Of a DNA stretch of 64,000 bases, positions 12,098-23,054 are shown one piece after another. Every line of letters begins with the position of its first letter. Position 1 is the stretch's first letter. The notes beneath the pieces were generated by a model, which ran no database searches, was not told where the DNA came from, and was given only the letters and a program-made list of their open reading frames with translations. A program made the translations under genes and the position numbers. The stretch comes from Orientallactaga sibirica (Eukaryota > Chordata > Mammalia > Rodentia > Dipodidae): the NCBI GenBank assembly GCA_036365145.1, contig JAEOAD010000001.1:103574001-103638000 (forward strand). Direction: 5' to 3'.

Positions 12098-12905
12098 AAA
12101 CAAACAAAAAAAAAAACAGTTTCAAGAATTATATTTAAATTTAAATATGTGCTTAATACTAAATTCGTCAAAAAAAAAATTTTTTTATAATGTTCAAATC
12201 TACTTTCATAATTTAAATGTATATCAAAAGTCAAGTCTGATCTACTCTTTAAAGATATAAGGCCTTTTTTTTTATAGCCTAATTGTAAAAACAATAAAAG
12301 TTTTCATTGGTAATAATAAAATAAACCGATTAAAAATAAACTGAAGAAAAAAAAAAAACTTTAAATGTTGGTGACTAATGAAAAGATTATTACAAAGTGG
12401 TTACATAATTTGTAAAATAAAAATATGTAACTGTAGATATTAAGTAAACTTAAACAAAAAGTTAAAGATAAAACACTTAACCAGATTACAGATCTTTTTA
12501 GATACAATAAAGTGATTATTAACCTAGGGCTTACATCAAACTAATAAAAACATGGCTCTAGCTGATAGCAAGTTACTATGGTATTCAATTTGTAAACTTA
12601 AAACTTTAGCTTGTTGATATTAATCTGGTCATGATGATGGCTTAAAAAGACTAAATTTAGAGTACCCAATAAAGTTAATTAAGTTCCTATTTGTCAACAT
12701 TTTAACTATATCTTAAGGTTAAAATTGGTTCATTAATATTTCTCTCACATAGTTAATATAGCTAATATACAAAAATTCCTAACATCCCCCTCCATTGGCA
12801 CACCAGTAACTACCCAAGATCTTTAATGTAACCTGTGATAATTGTTTCCTATCCAACTGTGTTTTCAAAACATCCAACCCTGGGGTCCTCAGCACTCAGA
12901 CCGGT
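12098..12905 (+). other. AT-rich filler of the ERV interior
   Basis: Very AT-rich, with stops in every frame and A-runs near 12104, 12170 and 12345. No similarity to pol or env could be recognised. Confidence 0.5.
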
Positions 12906-12916
12906 CTGGTAAGTAT
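12905..12916 (+). promoter_or_regulatory. candidate splice donor upstream of gag remnant
   Basis: TCTGGTAAGTATCT (GT at 12909) is close to the consensus donor. It pairs plausibly with the acceptor at 13350. Confidence 0.35.
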
Positions 12917-12958
12917 CTGAGCGCTCTCTCTCTCTCTTTCTCCTTTTTAAAGCTTTTC

Positions 12959-13085
12959 TTGGGCCCTCTGTTTCTGTCATATTCGTGTGTCTATGTTATT
13001 GGGCCCTCTATGTTTCTGTCATATTCGTGTGTCTGTGTTATTGGGCCCTATATGTTTCTGTCATATTTGTGTGTCTGTATGTTGT
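12959..13085 (+). repeat. three ~41-bp tandem repeats
   Basis: Units beginning 'ttgggccct' start near 12959, 12999 and 13041. Each contains 'gtttctgtcatatt' and 'gtgtgtct'. They sit between the candidate donor and the gag start. Confidence 0.85.
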
Positions 13086-13123
13086 TTCCCTATGGACAGA
13101 CGCTTCTCCCTTGACTTAATAAC

Positions 13124-13305
13124 ATGGGACAGTTCCCTTCCCCCTCTTTAGGACAAAAATCAAGGACATCGCTCAGAAAAATGGAGTATCTATTTCTGTT
13201 CCTCAATGGCTATCAGAGGACACCCTTTCATTCAAATATTTAAAAAAAATGTTTTCTGTCCTAGGAACAGACATCCAGACCAGATCCCATACATCGTGAC
13301 CTGAA
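13124..13305 (+). pseudogene. gag matrix-start remnant
   Basis: An ATG-GGA start (Met-Gly, the N-myristoylation pattern of retroviral matrix proteins) at 13124 is followed by protein-like sequence. One frame is open from the ATG for only about 20 codons. A second frame, from about 13150 to 13303, is open and hydrophilic, with the basic/amphipathic look of a matrix N-terminus, so a single-base frameshift separates them. A stop ends it at about 13303 and nothing resembling capsid follows. It is a broken remnant, identified by position and composition, not by alignment. Confidence 0.5.
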
Positions 13306-13324
13306 AAAATTTAATTAACCCCCC

Positions 13325-13352
13325 ACCCTTTTTTCACTCCTTTCTTCACAGG
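13325..13352 (+). promoter_or_regulatory. candidate splice acceptor
   Basis: A long pyrimidine tract ends in TTCACAG|G (AG at 13350-13351). A weaker one, CTTCACAG, ends near 13630. With the donor at 12909 it would remove the gag start. Confidence 0.35.
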
Positions 13353-14774
13353 TGTTGGCAGCCACAGCTAAAAGAGACATTAAGCCCACCGCTGAAGCCT
13401 CGGTCCCAATTCTTTGTGGGGGGAGGGAATGGGAACTGGTCAATAAAATTACATCTCAGGTCAATTAATGAGTTACATCTCAGGTCAATAAATGGTTTAC
13501 AAAATTTGTCTGTTATAAAAACCAGAGGCCCCCATGGCTGAGTATCTCTAAAAGGTCCTACAGGTATAAAACTCCCCAAAAGCTATGTTATTGGACTGAT
13601 TAAAATTTTTCTCAAACTTTTTCTTCACAGATAGATATTGATTAAAAGCTGTCAGTCAGGATAGATGCTCTAAAAAATGCTGTTATGTATTAAAAAGGCA
13701 GGTTGTCAATCTGGTGGTTCAAAAGCAATTGTTCTGTCATGAGCATTACTCCTTTATCCTACAATGGGACTGCTACTATATGGTAAAAGGTTAAAAATCA
13801 TATTTGGGGTATTTAAAATCTTAATAATCTTAACATAAATTTACAAGGTTTACAAAAGAAAATATCTGTTATTTCATATAGTCATTTGTCTTTTGGTGAT
13901 CCTGTTAAGGCTGCAAAAAGATTTTTTTGATGCCTTAAGTATCTCCCAAGCAGTTTCTTTCTCAGATTCTCATTCAGCTTAAGCAGGGGGAAATTTACTG
14001 CTGGGCAAACATAGATTACAGAGTTAGAGGTCAACACATTCCTTAGCTAGTTAGGCCTGGGTTGAATAAATGTCTGATTCTATAATGACAGTACTGTCAT
14101 CTGGCTATTAAATGATGTCTTCTAAGTAAAAAAGAAAAAACTTTAACTTGGTTTACAACAGTAATTTAGAGAAATAATAAACTCAAAAATTTCCAGGAGG
14201 CTTATTTCAGCAATACAATTGCAACTTGTTTCAACATACAGAGGTGGCTGTGCCTGAGTCAGGCAAGCAAACAGTGTTGCAGAGACTGAATGTAACAGGT
14301 TAATTGATTTCTTTTTTTTGGTTCTTCAGTATATACCAAAATAAATAATCAGAGATACAGCCCATCTTGGGTCCCAAAGGTGGCCTCAAACAAAATTATA
14401 AAAAGTACGCTAAAAGAAAATTATTTTAAGTTTTGCACGTGTCTGCCCCTCCCTTATCCCTTTTGTACTTGGGCCCAGGTGGGTCAATCACCTAATGAAA
14501 TTTACTCTTAGTTGTACCTGGTATATTATCATCAATTGTATTAATTCTAAAAAGGACACAGCTACAGATTACTCCTCCAATGTAGCCTTTATTGTCATGT
14601 GTTCTCCTGACTTAATTATGCCAATCAGAAGGACTGAGTCCTGGTACTCCAGCTTCCAGAGCTCAAGTGTTCCAGCAGCTCTGCAGGTCCACTATCACAG
14701 ACTGGAGCTGGCAAGCCGAGGAATCGCGACTGAGGACTTGCCTCCAGCTGAGACCTTCCCCTAACAATGAATGT
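13353..14774 (+). other. 3' interior of the ERV, no recognised gene
   Basis: It contains a doubled 'ttacatctcaggtcaat' (near 13448 and 13474) and an 89-codon frame at 14495-14764 without recognisable motif, signal peptide or membrane pattern. No envelope features are seen. Confidence 0.45.
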
Positions 14775-15029
14775 AAACCCTATAGCTGTTATAGCCACTG
14801 TAAGCCCTGTAAGCCTTTGTTTACCTTTTAAAACCTATAGTTTCTGTAATACCTAATGTCTGTAAAACTTATAGTTTCTATAAACCCTATAGCCACTGTA
14901 AGCCCTGTAAGCCTTTGTTTCTTTTTTAAAACCTATAGTTTCTGTAATACCTAATGTCTGTAAAACTTATAGTTTCTGTAAACCCTATAGCCACTGTAAG
15001 CCCTGTAAGCCTTTGTTTACCTTTTTAAA
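14775..15029 (+). repeat. 98-bp tandem repeat, about 2.6 copies
   Basis: The string 'gccactgtaagccctgtaag' recurs at 14794, 14892 and 14990, an exact 98-bp period. Within a unit the sub-motif 'tatagtttctgtaa' also recurs. Confidence 0.93.
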
Positions 15030-15367
15030 ATCATTCTAGGCATGTTGGCCAAGGTTTAATACTCCAAGCCTCCGGGAACCGCATAAGCATTCAGACTTAT
15101 GCACCCCCTAGGGGGATGGGTACCAATGTGGGTGTGGAAAACACAAGGGAAGGTCTTACTGACCATATCTGAATTCCCTGAGAAAACCTGACTTGCATGG
15201 AGGTTGGTACCATACATAATAATTATATAGGCCCTGCCTCCCCTCCCCAAAAGGTACCAAGGGCCAAATCTGTGGGCGATAAAAATGACCCACGGGAGGA
15301 GCCAGGTCACTTCTCCCCCACTTGGTTAAAGCCCACCGCTTGACTGCGGGCCTCCCCCTGTCTTGTA

Positions 15368-15384
15368 TAAAAGAAGGGAGGAGA
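15368..15384 (+). promoter_or_regulatory. polypurine tract
   Basis: AAAAGAAGGGAGGAGA directly precedes TGTTGG at 15385. This is the expected plus-strand primer and fixes the true start of the 3' LTR. Confidence 0.85.
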
Positions 15385-15821
15385 TGTTGGAGACCACTGA
15401 GCCAAACTGCAACCATTTGGAGGAAGAAGCCTCCACTCTTTGTGTTAAGATTTCAGCTTCCTGAGTTCCTGTGAAATTTACCAAGCCTTCCCAAAAAGCC
15501 TGCTTTGATAAGAACAAGAATGTAACCTAAAGATGTGTATCTTAAACAAACAGGACTGATGTAAATCTGCCCTGCCTGTAATCTCAACAGACATTCTTGA
15601 GGCCTATCACTCAAGAGACCCCTGACCCTCTGGTAGTCATAAAATCCATTAGGCAGTCATAAATCCCATTTGCCTTCTTCCCGCCTCCCCTATAGCCATA
15701 AAATCCCATTTGCCCTCTTCCTGCCTCCCCTATATATACCTCTGTATGAATAATAATAATAAAGCCTTGACTGGTGTGGAAGCAAGGCTTTCTTCTTTGT
15801 TTGTCTGCTTGTCCCTCATCC
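15385..15821 (+). repeat. 3' LTR of the ERVK-like provirus, U5 end missing
   Basis: It starts TGTTGGAGACCACTGAG immediately after the polypurine tract and then matches the 5' LTR, with TATATATA at 15731-15738 and AATAAA at 15758-15763. It stops after 'ctcatcc' at 15821. The final ~42 bases of U5 present in the 5' LTR are absent, and non-LTR DNA follows directly. Confidence 0.85.
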
Positions 15822-16436
15822 TTGGAGTCATTTTTCATATCATAAAATGAAGAGGGCAGAAGGAGAGAAGATGGAGGGAGGTAGAGAATATGAGACTATA
15901 ATTTGTTCAAGGAACAGAGCAACAGCATGTGGCTGAAAGTCTCAGTGGTGCTTTCAGTTGTCTAATACCTGCAGAAAAGAGAGAATTTTGAAGTTCAAGT
16001 CTAAATAGAGGGATCTGGGAAAATGGACAATATTTTCAGGCCAGATTCTTCTAGGTCTGTAACATAACAATGAGGTTGAATCAAATATCAATAAGACTGA
16101 CAAGACTGAAAATGAGCCTCATAGAAATGAATCCCCTCATTCATTACACTGCTATTCTAGCTGCCTAACAGGAGAATAAGGTGAATATATTCTCAGTGAC
16201 TAAATGGGAAGGAATTTTGACAGAAAATTTCCATTTAAAAGTAGATAGAAAAATAAAGAATAAGGCATAAAATTAAAGGCATATAAGACACATTGTACAG
16301 TTGAATATTCATGAGGTTTGATTCACAAGAGGTCTGGAAGGAGAAAATGGGGAGAAACAGATTTAAAGAGAATGACAAAGACTTTATGAAGGATGGTGAG
16401 CAATATCAAGCCATAGGATCAAGAACATGTACTAAG
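15822..16436. other. unassigned sequence 3' of the provirus
   Basis: No gene or repeat is recognised. It does not continue the MaLR LTR fragment found on the other side of the provirus. Confidence 0.45.
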
Positions 16437-16629
16437 GGCTGGAAAGATGGATTAGCAGTTAAGGCACTTGCCTTCAAAGCCAAAGGACCCAGGTGTGATT
16501 CCCCAGGACCCATGTAAACCATATGCACATGTTGTAATATGTGTCTGGAGTTTGTTTGCAGTGGCTGGAGGCCCTAGTGTGCCCATTCCCCCCCTTCCTT
16601 TCTTTCTCTCTTCCTGCCTCTTTCTCTCA

Positions 16630-16660
<31 letters not shown>

Positions 16661-16672
16661 ACAAACAAACAA
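16437..16672 (+). mobile_element. B2-superfamily tRNA SINE (dipodid type)
   Basis: It starts 'gggctggaaagatgg', with body 'gtttgcagtggctggaggccc', a CT-rich stretch and an (AATA)n/(AAAC)n tail. The flanks 'acatgtact' (left) and 'atatgtact' (right) are a slightly decayed target duplication. Confidence 0.85.
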
Positions 16673-17043
16673 TATGTACTGATTCCAAATATATAGATTT
16701 AAGTTAAAATGCAGATATGCACAGAATGCCAAAACTGCTGAAAACCAACACAAAGGGGAAAAAGATATTAAAAGTAAGAAAAATACCTGGTCTGGTGAAA
16801 ACAAGCAGGGCTGGAGAGATACTTTTTCAGCCAGCCTAATGAGAGGCCAGGACACACATAAATCCAGGAAGGAAAAAAATTCAAGACCAGCCCAGGCAAC
16901 TTAGTTAGGTCCTAGCACATATATTTTCTTAAGTAAGAAGCAGCACAAGACTATGATGGCAGTGGTTACCCAGCATGGGTGCGGTCACAGTTTCACTCTT
17001 TAGCACTGGGGAAAATGTAAATGTAAAAAAAAAATCACTTTAG
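16673..17043. other. mostly unassigned, possible B4/B1 fragment
   Basis: Around 16810-16920, 'gctggagagata' and 'ttcaagaccagcccaggcaa' look like a degraded ID/7SL-type SINE. The rest is unassigned. Confidence 0.35.
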
Positions 17044-17391
17044 TGTGATGATTAAACTTTGTTTGTCAATTTAACAGGATTTAGAATCATCATGGATTCA
17101 AAAGATTGAGAAATTTGCTAGCTTATTAATTGAAGTGAGAGGATGTGCCCTAACTGCAGGAAGCACCATTTAATGGGCTGAAGTTAAAGAGTGAATAAAA
17201 AGGTGAGAATTAGCTGGGCTGCAGCATTCTTGACTCTCTGAGTCCTGAGTGAAGACTCAATGTAACCAGCTCTGCTTCAAGTTTCTTCCAGACCAGCCAC
17301 TGTTATGGAGGTGGACTATTATTTATTGAACTTACAGAAGCTGGAAAGTTCCTTCCTTCCTTAAGTTGCTTTGCACATGACATTTGGTCAT
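17044..17391 (+). mobile_element. ERVL-like solo LTR (old)
   Basis: It starts TGTGATGATTAA, then 'gtcaatttaacaggatttagaatcatc', and has 'ggctgaagttaaagagtgaataaaaaggtgag' in the middle and 'ccttccttaagttgctttgc' near the end. The same order occurs at 24258, 33183 and, in reverse, 45113. It is diverged. The next element starts within its 3' end. Confidence 0.55.
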
Positions 17392-19319
17392 AAGGTCACT
17401 GGGGCTGGTCTTAAGGTGTGGTGATGGGTTTGAGATTCCATTGTAAAGATATGCAAATGTGTCTAGCAGGAGTTCCTGAAGTCTGCTGTGTGACCTTTGG
17501 CTGTAGGTTTTTTGCTCTGTGTGCTGTGGTGGCTGGTTGGCTTTGCTCTCTCTGTTTGGCCCTGTGGAGAGCAGGCCGTTTCTCCTGCCTTTATGGAACT
17601 TCCCCTGGATCTGTAGCTTCAATAAATAATATCCCTTCCTCCATAACTGTGCCTGGTCTGGAAGTTCATCTCAGCGAACCTGAAGCTGTCTGCAACAGTA
17701 AAGTGGTACCGAGGAGTGTGGGGTGAGATGAACCAGATCGTGTGGATATTCGTCTTTTGGAACCTTTGTTTTTGGAGGAATGGGCATGGACTTGGTGCTT
17801 GCAACTGAAGATGCCTTCTGGAGTGGTAAGCCAAGTTTTATGGACTATTCTGATGAGAGTTTGAGAATGCTAAGTGCAGACAGTATTGAACTTGAGGCTT
17901 GGCTTATGAGGTTTCTAAGGGGGAAGGAAAGACTGCAGAGGACTTTGTTGGAACTGGGCTACTGGCATAAGGGATGGCTCGTTCTGCTATCCAGGCCCAG
18001 AAAGTTTGATCAAGGTTAAATTTGTAATGGACTGATGTGCTTGGCTGAAGATATTGGACTGAGATTTTAAGATTTTAAGTTGGAAAACCTCAAGCAAGTT
18101 AAAAGCAGAGGCACTGAGACTGGTTTTAGGTTACTGGAGCTGCTATTGTCAACGCATTAGCAATCTTAAGGAAGGTGGAAGGAAGGTGGCCAGACTTGAT
18201 TTACATTAAAACAATGGAGAGGATGCCTGAGGAAAGACTGTTAAAAATGCAAACTCTTTGGAAAGAGTTGACTGGAGAAGGAACCTGCTTTTCAAGGCTA
18301 TGGTTTATTTTGTCCCTGGATTAAGAATATGGCTGTGTCCTGCACACCTGGTATTAGTTTTGGAAGCATGAAAAATGCATGGGTGGTCATGAGTTGCACA
18401 CGGTTCCAGGAGCCGCTGCTGAGATGCGGCATGAGGCAGGGCATGAAGACCCTCAGGAATAGGCTGGAAGAGCCTTTGGAAGATGGACCGTGGGTTGCAT
18501 GGAGACCTGAAGATGTTTTGGATATACCAGGACTGTGCAAAAAGGGCTACCATGGAGTGCAGTGTTGGCATGGGATGAAAGTTTTCCCTGGCGACTCTGC
18601 CCAGCTGGAGGGCGGAATTGGAAAACCTGGAGACTGTTAGTCTCTGGTTATATTGAACTTGAACTGAGAAGTTTGATGGTGGCTGATGAGTTGAGTTTGC
18701 ATTATTCTAGTCTCTCTTTGCTATGCCTTATACCAGTTAAAATGTTTACTCTGTGCCTTTACATGTTGAAAGTATTTAACTTGTTTGATTTTACAGGACT
18801 CACTATCTTAAGTTGATCAAGACTGTGAGAACCTTTGAAATTGGACTGAGTACAATTTACAATGTGTGATAGTTATAAATCTATTGGGGCCAGGGCTAAA
18901 TATATTGGGGGCCAGGGGCGGAATGTGGTAGTTTGAATATATGTCCCCCAATATATTCAGTATTTTATTAGTTTATAGTTTGCATCTGCAATCACCTTGC
19001 TAGAGGCAAGGTCACTGGGGGCCGGTCTTAAGGTGTGGTGATGGGTTTGAGATTCCATTGTAAAGATATGCAAATGTGTCTAGCAGGAGTTCCTGAAGTC
19101 TGCTGTGTGACCTTTTGGCTGTAGTTAGTTTTTTGCTCTGTGTGCTGTGGTGGCGGATTGGCTTTTCTCTCTCTGTTTGGCCCTGTGGAGAGCAGGCCGT
19201 TTCTCCTGCCTTTATGGAACTTCCCCTGGATCTGTAAGCTTCAATAAATAATATCCCTTCCTCCATAACTGTGCCTGGTCTGGAAGTTCATCTCAGCGAA
19301 CCTGAAGCTGTCTGCTACA
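17392..19319 (+). mobile_element. MaLR provirus, plus strand, 5' LTR clipped
   Basis: A 5' LTR lacking about its first 90 bases (17392-17697), a non-coding interior (17698-18923) and a complete 3' LTR (18924-19319, TGTGGTAG...CTACA). The primer site at 17704-17723 is TGGTACCGAGGAGTGTGGGG, a leucine-tRNA-type site with small insertions. A frame of 79 codons at 17780-18019 lies just after the primer site and recurs in the other MaLR copies. LTR and interior are closely similar to the minus-strand element that follows at 19477. Confidence 0.82.
17780..18019 (+). other. recurrent small frame in MaLR interior
   Basis: An ATG frame of 79 codons begins about 57 bases after the primer site. It contains a DYSDES motif and an acidic then basic pattern (GKERLQRTLLELGYW). 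The equivalent frame is open at 20752-21045 and 22349-22642 (minus strand) and 28319-28615 (plus strand). No domain is recognised. By position it could be a vestige of gag. No evidence of expression. Confidence 0.4.
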
Positions 19320-19476
19320 GAACCATTAAACAGAAACTTCCTGCTCTGCACTGAGACCATAAGAAAGATGTACTGAGGTTAAAACCCCACCTTCAGAGGT
19401 TCCATGTTGTGAAATTCAAACTCATTTGCAAGAAGAAAGCTTAAACTGAAGAGATTTCCTGCTCAAACACAATCAC
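19320..19476. other. 157-bp spacer between inverted MaLR elements
   Basis: Unique-looking DNA between two oppositely oriented MaLR proviruses. Its last five bases (19472-19476, ATCAC) are the left copy of the target duplication of the following element. Confidence 0.7.
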
Positions 19477-22400
19477 TATAGCAGACAGCTTCAAGTTCGC
19501 TGAGATGAACTTTCAGACCAGGCACAGTTATGGAGGAAGGGACATTATTTACTGAAGTTTACAGATCCAGGGGAAGTTCCATAATGGCAGAAGAAGCCAG
19601 GGCCAAGCAGAGAGAGAAAAAGCCAACCAGGCACATAGCACACAGAGCAAAGCTATAGCCAAAAGCCACAGCACACTTGAGGAACTCCAACTGGGCACAT
19701 TTTGCATATCTTTACAATGGAATCTCAAACCATCACCACACCTTAAGATCCACCCCCAGTGACATTGCCTCAAGCAAGGTGGCAGGAGATGCAAACTATA
19801 AACTAATAAAACACTGAATATATTGGGGGCCATATATTCAAAGCACCACATTCCGCCCCTGGCCCCCAATAGATTTATAACTATCAGATATTGTAAATTG
19901 TACTCAGTCCAATTTCAAAGGTTCTCACAGTCTTGACCAACTTAAGATAGTGAGTCCTGCAAAATCAAACAAGTTAAATACTTTCAACATGTAAAGGTGC
20001 AGAGTAAACATTTTTAACTGGTATAAGGCATAGCAAGAAGAGACTAGAACAATGAAAACTCAGCCACCATCAGCAATCATCAAACTTCTGCAGTTCAAGT
20101 TCAATATAACCAGAGACTGACAGTCTCCAGGTTTTCCAATTCCGTCCCTACAGCTGGGCAGAGTAGCCAGGGGAAAACTTTCATCCCATGCCAACACTGC
20201 ACTCCATGGTAGTCCTTTTGCACAGTCCTGGTATATCCAAAACATCTTTAGGTCTCCATGAAAACCATGGCCCATCTTCCCAAGGCTCTTCCAGCCTATT
20301 CCTGAAGGTCTTCATGCCCTGCCTCATGCTGCATCTCAGCAGCGGCTCCTGGAACTGTGTGCCATTCATGACCACTCCATGCATTTTTCATGCTTCTAAA
20401 ACTAATACCAGGTGTGCAGGACACAGCCATATTCTTAATCCAGGGATGAAATAAATCATAGCCTTGAAAAGTAGGTTCCTTCTCCAGACAACTCTTTCCA
20501 AAAGAGTTTGCATTTCTAACAGTCTTTCCTCAGGCATCCTCTCCATTGTTTTAATGTAAATCAGTCAGGCCACCTTCCTCCCACCTTCCTTAAGATTGCT
20601 AATGTGCTTGGCAATAGCACCTCCAGTAACCTAAAACCAGACTCAGTGCCTCAAATTTTAACTTGCTTGAGGTTTTCCAACTTAAAATCTTAAATCTCTC
20701 AGTCCAATGTCTTTAGCCAAGCACATCAGTCAATTACAAATTTAACTTTGATCAAACTTTCTGGGCCTGGATAGTGGAATGTAGCCATCCCTTATGCCAG
20801 TAGCCCAGTTTCAACAAAGTCCTCTGTAGTCTTTCCTTCCCCTTAGAAAGTTCATAAGCCAGGCCTTGAAGTTCAATACTGTCTACACTTAGCATTCTCA
20901 AACTCTCATCAGAATAGTCCATAAAACTTGGCTTACCACTCCAGAAGGCATCTTCAGTTGCAAGCACCAAGTCCATGCCCATTCCTCCAAAACAAAGGTT
21001 CCAAAAGACAAATATCCACACAGGCAGATTCATCTCACCCCACACTCCTCAGTACCACTTTTGTATCAGACAGCTTCAAGTTCGCTGAGATGAACTTCCA
21101 GACCAGGCACAGTTATGGAGGAAGGGATATTATTTATTGAAGCTTACAGATCCAGGGGAAGTTCCATAATGGCAGAAGAAGCTGGCCTGACTTCACAGGG
21201 TCAAGCAGAGAGAGAAAAAGCCAACCAGGCACACAGCACACAGAGAAAAGCTACAGCCAAAAGCCACAGCACACTTGAGGAACTCCAACTGGGCACACTT
21301 TGCATATCTTTACAATGGAATCTCAAACCATCACCACACCTTAAGATCCACCCCCAGTGACATTGCCTCAAGCAAGGTGGCAGGAGATGCAAACTATAAA
21401 CTAATAAAACACTGAATATATTGGGGGCCATATATTCAAAGCACCACATTCCGCCCCTGGCCCCCAATAGATTTATAACTATCAGATATTGTAAATTGTA
21501 CTCAGTCCAATTTCAAAGGTTCTCACAGTCTTGACCAACTTAAGATAGTGAGTCCTGCAAAATCAAACAAGTTAAATACTTTCAACATGTAAAGGTGCAG
21601 AGTAAACATTTTTAACTGGTATAAGGCATAGCAAGAAGAGACTAGAACAATGAAAACTCAGCCACCATCAGCAATCATCAAACTTCTGCAGTTCAAGTTC
21701 AATATAACCAGAGACTGACAGTCTCCAGGTTTTCCAATTCCGTCCCTACAGCTGGGCAGAGTAGCCAGGGAAAACTTTCATCCCATGCCAACACTGCACT
21801 CCATGGTAGTCCTTTTGCACAGTCCTGGTATATCCAAAACATCTTTAGGTCTCCATGAAAACCATGGCCCATCTTCCCAAGGCTCTTCCAGCCTATTCCT
21901 GGGGGTCTTCATGCCCTGCCTCATGCTGCATCTCAGCAGCAGCTCCTGGAACTGTGTGCCATTCATGACCACTCCATGCATTTTTCATGCTTCTAAAACT
22001 AATACCAGGTGTGTAGGACACAGCCATATTCTTAATCCAGGGATGAAATAAATCATAGCCTTGAAAAGTAGGTTCCTTCTCCAGACAACTCTTTCCAAAA
22101 GAGTTTGCATTTCTAACAGTCTTTCCTCAGGCATCCTCTCCATTGTTTTAATGTAAATCAGTCAGGCCACCTTCCTCCCACCTTCCTTAAGATTGCTAAT
22201 GTGCTTGGCAATAGCACCTCCAGTAACCTAAAACCAGACTCAGTGCCTCAAATTTTAACTTGCTTGAGGTTTTCCAACTTAAAATCTTAAATCTCTCAGT
22301 CCAATATCTTTAGCCAAGCACATCAGTCAATTACAAATTTAACTTTGATCAAACTTTCTGGGCCTGGATAGTGGAATGTAGCCATCCCTTATGCCAGTAG

Positions 22401-23054
22401 CCCAGTTTCAACAAAGTCCTCTGCAGTCTTTCCTTCCCCTTAGAAAGTTCATAAGCCAGGCCTTGAAGTTCAATACTGTCTACACTTAGCATTCTCAAAC
22501 TCTCATCAGAATAGTCCATAAAACTTGGCTTACCACTCCAGAAGGCATCTTCAGTTGCAAGCACCAAGTCCATGCCCATTCCTCCAAAACAAAGGTTCCA
22601 AAAGACAAATATCCACACGGGCAGATTCATCTCACCCCACACTCCTCAGTACCACTTTTGTATCAGACAGCTTCAAGTTCGCTGAGATGAACTTCCAGAC
22701 CAGGCACAGTTATGGAGGAAGGGATATTATTTATTGAAGCTTACAGATCCAGGGGAAGTTCCATAATGGCAGAAGAAGCTGGCCTGACTTCACAGGGCCA
22801 AGCAGAGAGAGAAAAAGCCAACCAGGCACACAGCACACAGAGAAAAGCTACAGCCAAAAGCCACAGCACACTTGAGGAACTCCAACTGGGCACACTTTGC
22901 ATATCTTTACAATGGAATCTCAAACCATCACCACACCTTAAGATCCGCCCCCAGTGGCATTGCCTCCGGCAAGGTGGCTGCAGATGCAAACTATGCAAAC
23001 TATAAACTAATAAAACACTGAATATATTGGGGGGCATATATTCAAACTACCACA
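19477..23054 (-). mobile_element. triple-LTR MaLR: LTR-internal-LTR-internal-LTR
   Basis: Three LTRs (19477-19850, 21062-21448, 22659-23054) alternate with two interiors (19851-21061, 21449-22658). The whole block is bounded by one perfect 5-bp duplication, ATCAC at 19472-19476 and 23055-23059, as expected for a single ERVL/MaLR integration. The repeat unit is exactly 1597 bp and the two units differ at only a handful of bases by eye. Primer-site complements occur at 21038-21057 and 22635-22654. The simplest history is one provirus enlarged by unequal recombination between LTRs. The interior has no pol or full gag. The recurrent small frame is present in both units. Confidence 0.9.

Larger units (their letters stand above)
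8508..15821 (+). mobile_element. ERVK-like (class II) non-autonomous provirus
   Basis: The two LTRs (8508-8978 and 15385-15821) flank a 6.4 kb interior. Evidence for a provirus is a lysine-tRNA-type primer site two bases after the 5' LTR, a polypurine tract directly before the 3' LTR, and a gag-start remnant. Lysine-tRNA priming is typical of betaretrovirus-like ERVs. I find no protease, reverse transcriptase, integrase or envelope frame. The interior instead consists of a leader, several tandem arrays and AT-rich filler. It would depend on another element for proteins, like mouse ETn elements, though no sequence link to ETn is claimed. The LTRs match almost perfectly, so it is young. Confidence 0.85.

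Noticed and set aside
14495..14764. 89-codon frame near the 3' end of the ERV as a possible envelope or accessory gene
   Set aside because: No signal peptide, membrane segment, cysteine pattern or recognised motif; length is within chance expectation for this composition.
8436..15830. Hexamers ATTTGG and TTGGAG flanking the ERV as a target duplication
   Set aside because: They are not identical in register and both LTR ends are clipped, so no duplication can be assigned.
17286..17360. Apparent reverse-strand MaLR LTR fragment directly abutting a forward LTR
   Set aside because: The similarity ('cagaccagccactgttatggag') is better explained as the normal 3' part of the ERVL-like LTR at 17044-17391, which continues colinearly to 'ccttaagttgctttgc'.
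18298..18640. Opposing frames of 80-103 codons in the MaLR interior, repeated at 20181-20454 and 21778-22051
   Set aside because: Open on both strands in the near-identical copies but interrupted in the older 27.9-30.1 kb copy, so shared descent explains them.
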